NCBI GenBank assembly: GCA_964419445.1
Contig: CAYQPE010000007.1
Location: 1 to 38,273, forward strand
Reading direction: 5' to 3'
DNA: 38,273 nt
DNA from: JABHHG01 sp964419445
GTDB taxonomy: Bacteria; Fidelibacterota; Marinisomatia; SCGC-AAA003-L08; D37C17
Shown: one piece after another, positions 23,299 to 32,290 of the stretch
Position numbering within the stretch: position 1 is the first letter of the stretch
How the letters are laid out: each line of letters begins with the position of its first letter
Made by a program: the position numbers and the translations under genes
The notes under the pieces: generated by a model
What the model saw: only the letters and a program-made list of their open reading frames with translations
Database searches by the model: none
Told to the model about the DNA's origin: nothing

Positions 23299-25323
23299 AT
23301 GAAGTATATTAAAATTATAAACTATATTTTTCTTATTCTGCTCACATCTTTTTCATTTACTGAAACAATAGATGATGCAGTTTCATATAAAATTAGCATT
23401 GATAGAAATGTCATTCATGCAGGTGAAAACATTACGATTGAAGCTGATATTAAAATTAAAAAAGGTTTCCACATTTACTCATCACATCCTGATTTAACGT
23501 TGAGCCCTTCATATTTTGAGTGGAAGGATACCACTCTGTTTTCAGCCATTGGTATTATGGAAGAACCAACTCCTTATATTGCATTTGACGAAATGTTTTC
23601 TATGGAAGTGGGCAAGCATAAAAAGGATGTAAAGTTAAGTCAAAGCTTAACTATTTCTAAAGATGCCCCTATTGGGAAACATTCGGTAGATGGGACATTT
23701 ATTTATCAAGCCTGTGATGCATTAAAATGTATTCCACATTGGGATGACTTTACTATTGAATTTGAAATAGTTGAGGGAAATGCGAATTCACAATTTGTAA
23801 ATGCAATTACCACAGAGTACCCATTACTTATAGATGAAAATAGTGAGGAGAAAGTTTCAGTTGTAGATTCTGCAAGTTCGTTGTTTTCCTTTTTCCTTAT
23901 GGCGTTTTTAGCGGGATTAGCAGCATTGTTAACTCCCTGTGTTTTTCCTATGATTCCCATGACTGTTGCATTTTTTACCGGCCATGAAAAATCAAAATCA
24001 CAAGCTATTAGAGATGCATTCATCTTTGGATTTTCAATTATTGGAATCTATACCATTGTGGGAATAGGAGTTTCCATTATGTTTGGTGCAGAAATTGCCA
24101 ATGAGTTGGCAACAAGTGCAGTTGCAAACATTATATTTTTCATCATATTCTATATTTTTGCCTTTTCATTTTTAGGAGCATTTGAGATTGTACTTCCCAC
24201 TTCATTTGTAAATAAAATGAACAAAAAAGCAGATAAGGGTGGACTAATTGGTATCTTTTTTATGGCTTTTACTTTAGTATTGGTATCATTTTCATGTACT
24301 GGACCCATAGTTGGCACCGTACTTATTGAGTCTGCCCAAGGTGAATTACTAAAACCGACCATTGGGATGTTGGGATTCTCACTGTCATTTGCCATCCCTT
24401 TTACATTATTTGCAATATTCCCTGAATGGATGCAAAGTTTACCTAAATCAGGCGGGTGGCTAAATTCTGTAAAAGTGGTGTTAGGATTTTTAGAACTTGC
24501 CCTTGGATTAAAATTTTTAAGTATTGCAGACCAAACATATCATTGGGGTATTCTTGATCGTGAAATTTATTTAGCATTGTGGATTGTAATATTTACCCTT
24601 ATGGGATTTTATTTATTAGGTAAAATTCAATTAGCACATGATAGCCCTGTTGAGCGGCTAAGTGTATCACGATTACTCATGGCAATTTGTACATTTACAT
24701 TTGTAATCTATATGATTCCAGGAATGTTTGGTGCACCTTTAAAAGGACTGTCTGGATACTTACCTCCAATGACTTCGCAAGATTTTGACATCATAAAAAC
24801 AATTCGTGAGAATAAATCGGCTCCAAGCTATATTGAGAATGATGATTTCCCTGCAAATCCAAGATTTTCAGAGTTTTTACATTTACCCCATGGAATAAAA
24901 GGATTTTACGATTATAATGAAGCATTGGAATATTCACGAAAAGTTAATAAACCATTGTTTATAGACTTTACTGGACATGGATGCGTTAATTGTAGAAAAA
25001 TGGAAGAGTATGTGTGGGCAGAACCACAAGTGTTAAATATATTGCAAAAGGACTATGTTGTAGTTGCCTTATATGTGGATGATAAAACTACGCTTCCAGA
25101 ATCAGAGTGGTATACTTCAGAGTATGATGGTAAAATTAAGAAAACTGTGGGTAAGCAAAACTTTGATTTCCAGATTAGTAAATTTAATAGTAATGCACAG
25201 CCCTATTATGTACTTCTAAATGAGCACGAAGAATTATTAGTAGAACCACGTGCATATGATTTAGATGTTTCAGCATTTGTAAATTTTTTAGGAGAAGGTA
25301 AACGTGAGTTTAATAAAAAATAG
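23299..25323 (+). CDS. dsbD: Thiol:disulfide interchange protein DsbD
   Basis: The 674-residue protein moves electrons from cytoplasmic thioredoxin across the inner membrane to periplasmic thiols. Order: signal peptide (1-23); DsbD alpha-like beta domain with C139 and C144; a membrane part of about eight helices with the redox cysteines in LLTPCVFPMIPM (C214) and SFSCTGPIVG (C333); C-terminal thioredoxin domain with GHGCVNCRKM (C562, C565). All three pairs are intact. It is followed directly by a TlpA-like gene, a likely electron acceptor. Confidence 0.96.
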   Translation: MKYIKIINYIFLILLTSFSFTETIDDAVSYKISIDRNVIHAGENITIEADIKIKKGFHIYSSHPDLTLSPSYFEWKDTTLFSAIGIMEEPTPYIAFDEMFSMEVGKHKKDVKLSQSLTISKDAPIGKHSVDGTFIYQACDALKCIPHWDDFTIEFEIVEGNANSQFVNAITTEYPLLIDENSEEKVSVVDSASSLFSFFLMAFLAGLAALLTPCVFPMIPMTVAFFTGHEKSKSQAIRDAFIFGFSIIGIYTIVGIGVSIMFGAEIANELATSAVANIIFFIIFYIFAFSFLGAFEIVLPTSFVNKMNKKADKGGLIGIFFMAFTLVLVSFSCTGPIVGTVLIESAQGELLKPTIGMLGFSLSFAIPFTLFAIFPEWMQSLPKSGGWLNSVKVVLGFLELALGLKFLSIADQTYHWGILDREIYLALWIVIFTLMGFYLLGKIQLAHDSPVERLSVSRLLMAICTFTFVIYMIPGMFGAPLKGLSGYLPPMTSQDFDIIKTIRENKSAPSYIENDDFPANPRFSEFLHLPHGIKGFYDYNEALEYSRKVNKPLFIDFTGHGCVNCRKMEEYVWAEPQVLNILQKDYVVVALYVDDKTTLPESEWYTSEYDGKIKKTVGKQNFDFQISKFNSNAQPYYVLLNEHEELLVEPRAYDLDVSAFVNFLGEGKREFNKK

Positions 25324-25324
25324 T

Positions 25325-25876
25325 ATGAACGAAAAATTGATTATTATAGTTTTTTTTATTGGCATTTTGTGTTGTCAAAATAAAATTTCCCAAGAACAGT
25401 TAGATGCAATAAAAAAGTTGACTGAGGATATAAATACAGCATCGGACTTTACTCTTTCATCCCTCGAAGATAGTGTATATACATTGAGTAAAATGAAAGA
25501 TAAAGTGGTATTAATAAATTTTTGGGCAACTTGGTGTGGGCCCTGTAGAATGGAAATTCCTGATTTCAATGAATTATATTTAAAACATCATAAAGAGGGA
25601 TTTGAAATTTTAGGTATTGCCATGGATGGTACCAAAAAATCACTGAAAAATTTCACTAAATCATATAAAATGGAATACCCCGTTTTATATGGAAATGCAC
25701 GAGAATTAGGTGAAATTTCAACGAATTATGGTGGTGTAATGTCACTACCTACGTCAGTTTTAGTGGGTAAAAATAATAAAATAATCCGAACCTATCCCGG
25801 TGCTATATTAAAGTCATATAACCCACAGCAATATGCTGCATTTGTTTATGAAATTGAAAAAGCATTAAGAGAATAA
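25325..25876 (+). CDS. Exported TlpA/ResA-like thioredoxin
   Basis: After a hydrophobic N-terminus (EKLIIIVFFIGILCC), which may be a signal anchor or an atypical lipobox, comes a thioredoxin fold with FWATWCGPCRMEIPDF (C71, C74) and the cis-Pro in MSLPTSVLV. TlpA/ResA proteins reduce periplasmic disulfides, often for cytochrome c maturation. The frame can start at a GTG at 25304 inside dsbD, but the ATG one base after the dsbD stop suits the signal peptide better. It probably receives electrons from DsbD. Confidence 0.9.
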   Translation: MNEKLIIIVFFIGILCCQNKISQEQLDAIKKLTEDINTASDFTLSSLEDSVYTLSKMKDKVVLINFWATWCGPCRMEIPDFNELYLKHHKEGFEILGIAMDGTKKSLKNFTKSYKMEYPVLYGNARELGEISTNYGGVMSLPTSVLVGKNNKIIRTYPGAILKSYNPQQYAAFVYEIEKALRE

Positions 25877-25877
25877 A

Positions 25878-27185
25878 ATGATGTCAATTTTAACAATTTT
25901 CTGCCTCCTATTTTTATCATGTTCTTCAGAATCAATCCAGCCCCAACCCGATTGGGTAAACCGTATAAATCAAAATGATGATTATTGGTATGGTGTTGGG
26001 ATTTCAAATAAACACAGTTCAACAAATTCACGAGATGATGCTAGAACAAAGGCATCAGTAGAAATATCGTCGCAAATTTCTGTCCAACTTTCATCAAAAT
26101 TCACAAATGTTAAAACCGAATATAATTTTGATATTAATGAATATACCAAGTCGGTAGTTGAAAGTCGGGTAGAAAATAATTTAAAGAATATTGAGTATAT
26201 AAATTTTTATGAAGATGATGAACATTATTATGTAGAGGCTAGATTATCAAAAGAGCTGTATTATAAAACCATTGAGTTAGAAAGAGATAATGCTGTCCAA
26301 ACGGTCCTGAAATTAATCAACAAGGTTAATAATTCCTTCAATGGTCAATCGTTTCAATTACTTCAAGATGCTTTTGATGAGATCTATCCATATTTAGATG
26401 TTCCCATTTATGCTGAAATTTCAGGTGAAAATGTAAATTTATATAGCTACTTAAAATTAAAATTCATTCAACTGTCTGACAGGATAAAAATTATGCTTCC
26501 CCCTAAAAAACTAGAGTTCACTTATGGTATTGGTAAAAAACAATCTACTTCAATAACATGTATCGATAATAATTCTAACCAACCCATTAAAGGTATAAAA
26601 TTAAAAATACAATCAATGAATGAAAGCCACAGTCAACAAGTGATGACAAATAGCGATGGGATTGCCACTTTTAATATTCCCAATGCAGATTCATTCAAAA
26701 GAATTGATAATATAATAATATCACCATTTTTTGAAGAACTAACAATTTATAGTGGAAATGGAAAGTCAACGTCGTTGAATATATTTTATCATCCACCAAT
26801 AATTCAGTTACAGATTGATGAATATATTTTTGGGAATAAGCAAACTTCATCTATTGTTGAAGCAAATATAAAATCATACTTTGCTGAAAAACTAAGTGCT
26901 AATTTTTCATCCTCAAATCCACATGTTTTAATAAAAGGTGAAGTGTCTACTTCAAAGAAATCAGACAACGCAAATGAGTGGGGGATATATCAAACCCATT
27001 CAAACATCACATTATGGGTGAGTGATGTTCAAACAAATTCTGAAATTTATTCTACATCACTTACAAATATTCAAGGTGCAGATTTTACATCTAATGAAAA
27101 TTCTGCAAAACACAGTTTAAAAAATTTAAGTGAAAAATTAGAAACATCTGAACTGATCGAAATTTTAAGTCAATTACAACAATAA
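25878..27185 (+). CDS. LPP20-domain lipoprotein with Ig-like and C-terminal extra domains
   Basis: The N-terminus MSILTIFCLLFLSCSS has a lipobox (FLSC). Residues about 20-130 match the LPP20 lipoprotein pattern: PDWVNRINQNDDYWYGVGIS, then DDARTKASVEISSQISVQ and YVEARLSKELYY. A middle part resembles a small Ig/carboxypeptidase-regulatory-like fold (NQPIKGIKLKIQSM, SDGIATFNIP). The C-terminal 130 residues are unrecognised. Total 435 aa, much longer than minimal LPP20 proteins. It is probably outer-membrane anchored. It is 1 nt after the TlpA-like gene and followed by a second LPP20-like gene. Confidence 0.75.
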   Translation: MMSILTIFCLLFLSCSSESIQPQPDWVNRINQNDDYWYGVGISNKHSSTNSRDDARTKASVEISSQISVQLSSKFTNVKTEYNFDINEYTKSVVESRVENNLKNIEYINFYEDDEHYYVEARLSKELYYKTIELERDNAVQTVLKLINKVNNSFNGQSFQLLQDAFDEIYPYLDVPIYAEISGENVNLYSYLKLKFIQLSDRIKIMLPPKKLEFTYGIGKKQSTSITCIDNNSNQPIKGIKLKIQSMNESHSQQVMTNSDGIATFNIPNADSFKRIDNIIISPFFEELTIYSGNGKSTSLNIFYHPPIIQLQIDEYIFGNKQTSSIVEANIKSYFAEKLSANFSSSNPHVLIKGEVSTSKKSDNANEWGIYQTHSNITLWVSDVQTNSEIYSTSLTNIQGADFTSNENSAKHSLKNLSEKLETSELIEILSQLQQ

Positions 27186-27224
27186 TTATTACTAAATTTA
27201 AGTAACCTAAAAAAAAGGAATACA

Positions 27225-27821
27225 ATGAAAAAGTTAATTTATATTATTACATTTTTAAGTTTGGCATTGGTAGTTTCAACTAATTGTGGAAGTAGTAAAG
27301 GCCCTGATCTTTTTCCTGAGGCATCTCGTAAAACATTATCAAATTTGCCACATTGGTTTGTAGATCTTCCTGAGAAAGAGGGATTTAGATATGAAACTTC
27401 CACTGCAACTAGCCGAGATCTTCAAATGGCAATTAATAAAGCCTCTTTAGATGCATCAAATAAACTTGCCGGTCAAGTGAAATCAGAAATGAATGGCCTT
27501 ATTAAGCGTGCTCAAGAGGAAACTGGTTTAGGCGAAGATTCATCTGTTATTGATCAGTTTTCCCAAACTCAAGAGCAGGTTATAGCAACTACATTACAAG
27601 ATTGGAAAGTATCAAAGAAAGAAATTCAAGAAGAGAAGAGCGATACAGGGAGAATATATCGTGCCTATGTTTTAGTTGAATGGGATGAAGGTGCAGCTCA
27701 AAAACGATTATTAGCTAAAATAAAAGCAGATGAGCAAATCTATAATGCCATGCGTGCCACAGAATTATTTGAAGAAATGGAAGCAAAAGTAGAAAAATAT
27801 AGATCTCGGTATAATCAATAA
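27225..27821 (+). CDS. LPP20-like lipoprotein
   Basis: The 198-residue protein has an N-terminal KKLIYIITFLSLALVVSTNC that ends in a Cys but with Asn at -1, so the lipobox is imperfect. LPHWFVDLPEKEGFRYETST starts the LPP20-like part, followed by AINKASLDASNKLAGQVKSE and YRAYVLVEWDEGAAQKRLLA. The C-terminus is helical and charged. AAAAAAGGAA before the ATG is a strong ribosome binding site, suggesting high or independent expression. It stops exactly where the converging CsgG-like gene stops. Confidence 0.75.
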   Translation: MKKLIYIITFLSLALVVSTNCGSSKGPDLFPEASRKTLSNLPHWFVDLPEKEGFRYETSTATSRDLQMAINKASLDASNKLAGQVKSEMNGLIKRAQEETGLGEDSSVIDQFSQTQEQVIATTLQDWKVSKKEIQEEKSDTGRIYRAYVLVEWDEGAAQKRLLAKIKADEQIYNAMRATELFEEMEAKVEKYRSRYNQ

Positions 27822-29075
27822 TTATTTATATACTTTCTTAATTTTACGAATCATTTTTTCGTTCAAATTATTGATAGCATCTAGGACTAACTGTTCTTTA
27901 GAGGGTGCAGATTTTTGAGGTTTTTTCGATAATCTTTTTACATCGTTGGGTAATGCTCTTTGGTCACCATTGAATGTTACCCATCTATACTCAAACTGCC
28001 GATTTCCACTGACTAATTCTGAATTTAATACTTGAGCTGTCTCTGCATTAATCACTTGATAAGAGGCCTGAATTTGTGAAGATGCTGACAAATTATGTGA
28101 TGTTGCTAATGCCATTACATCGCCATAAACATTTCGAGTTTTACTCTTTCCGTCTTCATCCGTGTATTTCTCTGTATCAATAACGACTTCTTTATTATAA
28201 CGCTGTTTATTCTTAACATGCTGTGGGTTTGATGCAGTCAAAAAAGTAACTTCGCCACTAATAATTTGGTGAACCCCCAACAGCTTTCCAATTTTCAAGC
28301 TGGTTTGAGAGTCAATTAATCCTGATTGAGAAAGTTTTTGTTCTTCTATAATTTTTTCAATTTGTTGTCTATCTATAATTTGAACAAATTCCATAATTGC
28401 AAAATCATTAATTAAAGCTGATCGAATTGCATTAGAAATATTTTCCCCAATAGTACCATATTGATTTTTTCCTGATTTATTTATAAATGGTAAAATTGCA
28501 ATTCGGGTAGTTCCAGCATCTTTACATACCAAATACAGTTCTTGAGAATCTTTATAATTGCCAACAAAAGATTGAGCCAATTGAAATTGTTCTGCTGCCT
28601 GTTTTTGGCTTTCTCTATCAGATTTTGATTTTAATTGTATAGCTATTTTATAGTGATCTTCAGCAGCATTTGATTTGGCAACCTCAATCTCTGTTATATA
28701 ATTTCTTATATTTGCTTTTGCTAGCCAAATGTCAGTTTTGGGGTGATTTAAATCCTCTATGATTATTTTCAAATCTTGTAAAATTCGCAATTCATCTACA
28801 ATCTTATCCCAATAAAAATCAGGTTGTTTTTCCTTTAAACGTTCAATTTTACGATGATGCTTTTTTATGGCTTTAGGAAATGCAGCATCAAGGATTTTTT
28901 CTACTTCATTGTATTCAGGTTTAAGTCGTAGCGCATCAACTGCAGCATAAACAGCCTGTTCATACTTTCCATATTTGTTATAACTTTCTGCTCGTTTAAA
29001 GGCCCTACCATGAGCAGAAAAATATGCACATGATACTATGAGTAAATAGAACGTTAAGAGGGCAATTTTTTTCAA
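27822..29075 (-). CDS. CsgG-family lipoprotein
   Basis: The 417-residue protein has an N-terminal lipobox (LLIVSC, Cys16). A helical, TPR-like part follows (YNKYGKYEQAVYAAVDALRL near residues 33-52). Then comes a CsgG-like fold from about residue 195: TRIAILPFINKSGKNQYGTI, IEKIIEEQKLSQSGLID and LLGVHQIISGEVTFL. CsgG relatives form outer-membrane pores or periplasmic ring and activator complexes; which applies here is unknown. It overlaps the upstream S4-domain gene by 4 nt and converges on the LPP20 genes. Confidence 0.8.
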   Translation of the reverse strand: MKKIALLTFYLLIVSCAYFSAHGRAFKRAESYNKYGKYEQAVYAAVDALRLKPEYNEVEKILDAAFPKAIKKHHRKIERLKEKQPDFYWDKIVDELRILQDLKIIIEDLNHPKTDIWLAKANIRNYITEIEVAKSNAAEDHYKIAIQLKSKSDRESQKQAAEQFQLAQSFVGNYKDSQELYLVCKDAGTTRIAILPFINKSGKNQYGTIGENISNAIRSALINDFAIMEFVQIIDRQQIEKIIEEQKLSQSGLIDSQTSLKIGKLLGVHQIISGEVTFLTASNPQHVKNKQRYNKEVVIDTEKYTDEDGKSKTRNVYGDVMALATSHNLSASSQIQASYQVINAETAQVLNSELVSGNRQFEYRWVTFNGDQRALPNDVKRLSKKPQKSAPSKEQLVLDAINNLNEKMIRKIKKVYK

Positions 29076-29461
29076 TTATTTCTCCATTTCAGTTTTTCGA
29101 TATCACGTCGCTCTTTTTTAGTAGGGCGTCCAGACCCTTTTTCACGATGTGCAATGGGTTGACTACGTGCAATTTTTAACTTTGCTTTTTCATCTTCCGT
29201 AGTTAAATCTTCATACGCATTTTGAGCAATTTTAGCTCCCACACGTTTATCAATAAGCTCTGTAACTCGATATGTAATTTTAATGAGTCCTTTTTGAATT
29301 GTGATAATATCATCAACATTAACTTGCCGAGATGGTTTTATACGTGAGTTAGAAATTTTAACTCTACCAGCAGTGCAAGCCTCTGTAGCCATACTTCTTG
29401 TTTTAAAAACACGTACCGCCCAGAGCCATTTATCTACTCTAAATTTTTTAGTTGATGACAT
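29072..29461 (-). CDS. hslR: S4-domain RNA-binding protein, Hsp15-like
   Basis: The 129-residue basic protein has an S4 domain at about residues 8-70: RVDKWLWAVRVFKTRSMATE, then AGRVKISNSRIKPSRQVNVD. Its C-terminal half is rich in Lys/Arg, with GSGRPTKKERRDIEKL. This matches Hsp15 (YrfH), which in E. coli binds dissociated 50S subunits carrying peptidyl-tRNA and helps recycle them. It heads a two-gene minus-strand unit with the CsgG-like gene (ATGA overlap). Confidence 0.88.
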   Translation of the reverse strand: MSSTKKFRVDKWLWAVRVFKTRSMATEACTAGRVKISNSRIKPSRQVNVDDIITIQKGLIKITYRVTELIDKRVGAKIAQNAYEDLTTEDEKAKLKIARSQPIAHREKGSGRPTKKERRDIEKLKWRNN

Positions 29462-29527
29462 ACTGAAATTTCATACATTGGTGATTAAAATTCAAATGTG
29501 AAAATGTGTAAATTTTCACAAGGTTTT
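29462..29527. promoter_or_regulatory. Short divergent promoter region
   Basis: Only about 66 nt separate the hslR-like start (minus) from the preferred methyltransferase start (plus). Promoters for both directions must lie here or inside the neighbouring coding starts. CACAAGG just before the ATG at 29528 is the ribosome binding site that favours that start over the GTG at 29498. No clear -10/-35 pair was picked out. Confidence 0.3.
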
Positions 29528-30301
29528 ATGAAAAAATTTTCTAAAAATAAAAATCAATCTTCTAATTTACATTTCATTTATGGATTGAATGGTGCTGAAC
29601 AAATTTTTAACTCTAAGAAAGTGGAGATTGTTCAAATCGATGTAATGAAAGATAGTAATACCCTTCGTAAAGGATTTATCAATTCATCGTTAAAAAAATA
29701 TAGGGGAAAGGTAAACAATCTTCCTAAAGACCATTTCCTTAAAAAATATAAAGGGTTACGTACGCAAGGCATTGTAATTTATTTTAAAGGAAGTTTATAC
29801 AGTCCAATGCCTCAATATACTCAAGTAAAGAAAGACGTACTTCTTCTTGCGTTGGATAATATTGAAGACCCTCAAAATCTTGGACAAATATTACGAACTG
29901 CTGAATGTGGTGGAGTAGATGGAATAATTCTCCCTATAAATAATTCTGTGGGGCTAACACAAACATCCATTCAAGTGAGTCAAGGTGCATTTTTGAATAT
30001 TCCAATATATCAATGTAATAATTTAAAGAATGAAATTTTACGTTTGAAAAAAGAAGGGTTTTGGAGTCTGGCATTAGAAAATGGATTAAATGCAAAACCA
30101 TGGTATGATGTGGATATGACGGGAAAAACTATAATTGTATTGGGAAGCGAAGGAAAAGGAATACGTCCATTAGTATTAAAATCATGTGATTTTACTTCAA
30201 CAATCCCCATGAAAGGTAAAACAAATTCCCTTAATGTTTCGGCAGCAGTGAGTGCAATCGTATTTGAACGGCTTCGACAGACTTTAACTCAAAAATCGTA
30301 A
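29528..30301 (+). CDS. rlmB: TrmH/RlmB-type (SPOUT) 23S rRNA 2'-O-methyltransferase
   Basis: The 257-residue protein has an N-terminal substrate-binding domain (LHFIYGLNGAEQIFNSKKVE) and a SPOUT knot domain with all three family motifs: DNIEDPQNLGQILRTAE (residues 110-126), VLGSEGKGIRPLVL (204-217) and IPMKGKTNSLNVSAAVSA (226-243). The family methylates ribose in rRNA or tRNA. RlmB (G2251 of 23S) is the best guess, but TsnR- or TrmH-like targets cannot be excluded. Its last 18 nt overlap the converging prepilin peptidase gene. Confidence 0.88.
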   Translation: MKKFSKNKNQSSNLHFIYGLNGAEQIFNSKKVEIVQIDVMKDSNTLRKGFINSSLKKYRGKVNNLPKDHFLKKYKGLRTQGIVIYFKGSLYSPMPQYTQVKKDVLLLALDNIEDPQNLGQILRTAECGGVDGIILPINNSVGLTQTSIQVSQGAFLNIPIYQCNNLKNEILRLKKEGFWSLALENGLNAKPWYDVDMTGKTIIVLGSEGKGIRPLVLKSCDFTSTIPMKGKTNSLNVSAAVSAIVFERLRQTLTQKS

Positions 30302-31027
30302 AACATCTATATTTACCATATATACGATAATGGCTGAAACCGATAAATATGGCCCAAATGCAAGGGGGCGATTTCTATCTACACCTTTAATCATTGATAT
30401 AGATATCCACACAATTAATGCCAAAATAGACGATAAAAAAATAGATAATAAAACATTTACAGGCCCCAACCACATTCCCGTAATTAATACTAATTGAAGA
30501 TCACCAAACCCCATGGTTTGTTTTTTGAAAATCGCAGATGTAAGTAGGAATACTAAGGACAAATAGCTTACACCAAAAACTCCACCCCAAAACATAACAC
30601 GCCAATCTTGGGGATGTATGAAGATATAAATAATTAATCCTAGAATACCTGAAATTACAAGTGGAAGGGGAATGATGAACGTTTTTAAATCAATGAATGA
30701 AATAGCCAATAAAACGCTACAAATCCAGATAAATAGGATTCCCTGTGCTAAACCATAATTAACAAACGCCCATAGCCAAATAAGTCCAGATAACAATTCA
30801 ACAAGTGGATATTGTAATGAAATAGATTGCTTACAGTTATGACATTTTCCCTTTTGAAATAAAAATGAAAGAAGGGGAATGTTTCTATAAATAGGAATTT
30901 GAGTTTTACATTTGGGGCAAAATGATCTTTTTTGTGCAAAGAACGTTCCTTCTGGAAGTCTATAAATGATTACATTTAAAAAACTACCAAAGCTTAGACC
31001 AAATAAAATTATTAATCCCAAATACAT
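30284..31027 (-). CDS. pilD: Prepilin peptidase / N-methyltransferase
   Basis: The 247-residue inner-membrane protease cleaves and methylates type IV prepilins or type II pseudopilins. Zinc-type CxxC pairs are at FCPKCKTQIP (C37, C40) and KCHNCKQSIS (C62, C65). The catalytic Asp residues are in FIDLKTFIIP (D113) and GFGDLQLV (D176, GxGD motif). About seven hydrophobic segments. It is the last gene of a minus-strand unit after pilB and pilC; no pilin gene is visible in the window. Confidence 0.95.
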   Translation of the reverse strand: MYLGLIILFGLSFGSFLNVIIYRLPEGTFFAQKRSFCPKCKTQIPIYRNIPLLSFLFQKGKCHNCKQSISLQYPLVELLSGLIWLWAFVNYGLAQGILFIWICSVLLAISFIDLKTFIIPLPLVISGILGLIIYIFIHPQDWRVMFWGGVFGVSYLSLVFLLTSAIFKKQTMGFGDLQLVLITGMWLGPVNVLLSIFLSSILALIVWISISMIKGVDRNRPLAFGPYLSVSAIIVYMVNIDVLRFLS

Positions 31028-31041
31028 AATAACTTGGAATT

Positions 31042-32283
31042 CTAATTTGCTAAAGCTTCACCAAAATGGAAAATAGGTAGGTATGTTACAATAACAATTG
31101 CACCTATTACTGCACCAACAAGAACTATTAGCAGTGGCTCAATAATTGATGTTAATCGATCTACAATTGCATTAACTTGTTTGGTGTAGAAATCAGATGC
31201 TTTTAGTGCTAGGCCATCAATTTCACCAGTTTCTTCCCCTGTGGCTAATAATTGAATTAGGATAGGAGGAAATTCACCTGTTTCTTTTAAAGCTGTAGAT
31301 ATGTTTACACCAGACTCTATATTTGCTGTTGCTCTATTTATAGCAATTTCATAAACACGGTTATCAACTACTTTTTCAAGAAGGTTCATAGAATCCATTA
31401 TTGAAACACCTGAGCTAACAAGAATGCCAAATGTTTTTGCAAACTTACTGAGAATACCTTGTTCAATTAAACTACCAAAAATGGGCGTTTTTAAGAACAA
31501 TCTATCTTTTGTTAGTCTACCACTATCAGTTAATGATAGTAGCCATAATATAATTAGTGATAAAATTATGATAACAGACATAAATAAGAAATTACTTTTA
31601 AACCAATCTGAAATATTTACCAAAACTATAGTATAATATGGTAAATCTGATCCAAGTGAATCATATACAGTTTTAAACTGTGGAATTATAAAAGTAAATG
31701 TGACAAACATCATGAAAAATAAGAAGAAAATTATAAATACGGGATAATACATAGCCGATTTCACCTTTCTTCGAGTATCTTCTACAGATTCAATATATGA
31801 TGATAACTCCTCTAAGGTTTCGGCTAATTTACCACTTACTTCACCAGCACGCACTAAAGCAATATATAAATTAAAAAAGACTCCAGGATGCTTTTCTAGA
31901 GCATTTGAGAGCAACAAACCTCGACGAATATTAGTTTCAATATCAACGAGTACTTTTTTAAATTTAGGATTTTTTTCTTCTTGACCTAAAAAAAATAGGG
32001 AACGTTCAATTGTTAACCCTGCTGCAAACATAGTTGATAATTGACGAGTGAAAAAAACAAGTGTTGAAAGGGGAATTCTATTTTTAAATTTTTCAAACTC
32101 TAGATTTAATCGATTTAAAAATGGAGTTAGAAAATCAAAAGTTGTATCTCTCTCGGTAATTTTAACAACAATTAATCCATCTGATCGCAATTTCTCTGAA
32201 GCTTGATCAATATTTTCACTATCTATACTACCTTCTTTACGTACCCCATCTTGTGTACGGGCAATATATGTAAATTGGTTCAT
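31042..32283 (-). CDS. pilC: Type IV pilus / type II secretion platform protein (PilC/GspF)
   Basis: The 413-residue inner-membrane platform protein has two T2SSF repeats. The first contains PLSTLVFFTRQLSTMFAAGL near residue 77 and ALVRAGEVSGKLAETLEELS; the second contains FAKTFGILVSSGVSIMDSMN and LLATGEETGEIDGL. Three membrane segments are visible, two central and one C-terminal (LLIVLVGAVIGAIVIVTYLP). It couples the ATPase to pilin assembly. It sits 7 nt after the ATPase gene. Pilus and secretion versions cannot be separated by sequence alone. Confidence 0.95.
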   Translation of the reverse strand: MNQFTYIARTQDGVRKEGSIDSENIDQASEKLRSDGLIVVKITERDTTFDFLTPFLNRLNLEFEKFKNRIPLSTLVFFTRQLSTMFAAGLTIERSLFFLGQEEKNPKFKKVLVDIETNIRRGLLLSNALEKHPGVFFNLYIALVRAGEVSGKLAETLEELSSYIESVEDTRRKVKSAMYYPVFIIFFLFFMMFVTFTFIIPQFKTVYDSLGSDLPYYTIVLVNISDWFKSNFLFMSVIIILSLIILWLLSLTDSGRLTKDRLFLKTPIFGSLIEQGILSKFAKTFGILVSSGVSIMDSMNLLEKVVDNRVYEIAINRATANIESGVNISTALKETGEFPPILIQLLATGEETGEIDGLALKASDFYTKQVNAIVDRLTSIIEPLLIVLVGAVIGAIVIVTYLPIFHFGEALAN

Positions 32284-32290
32284 TATTTAA

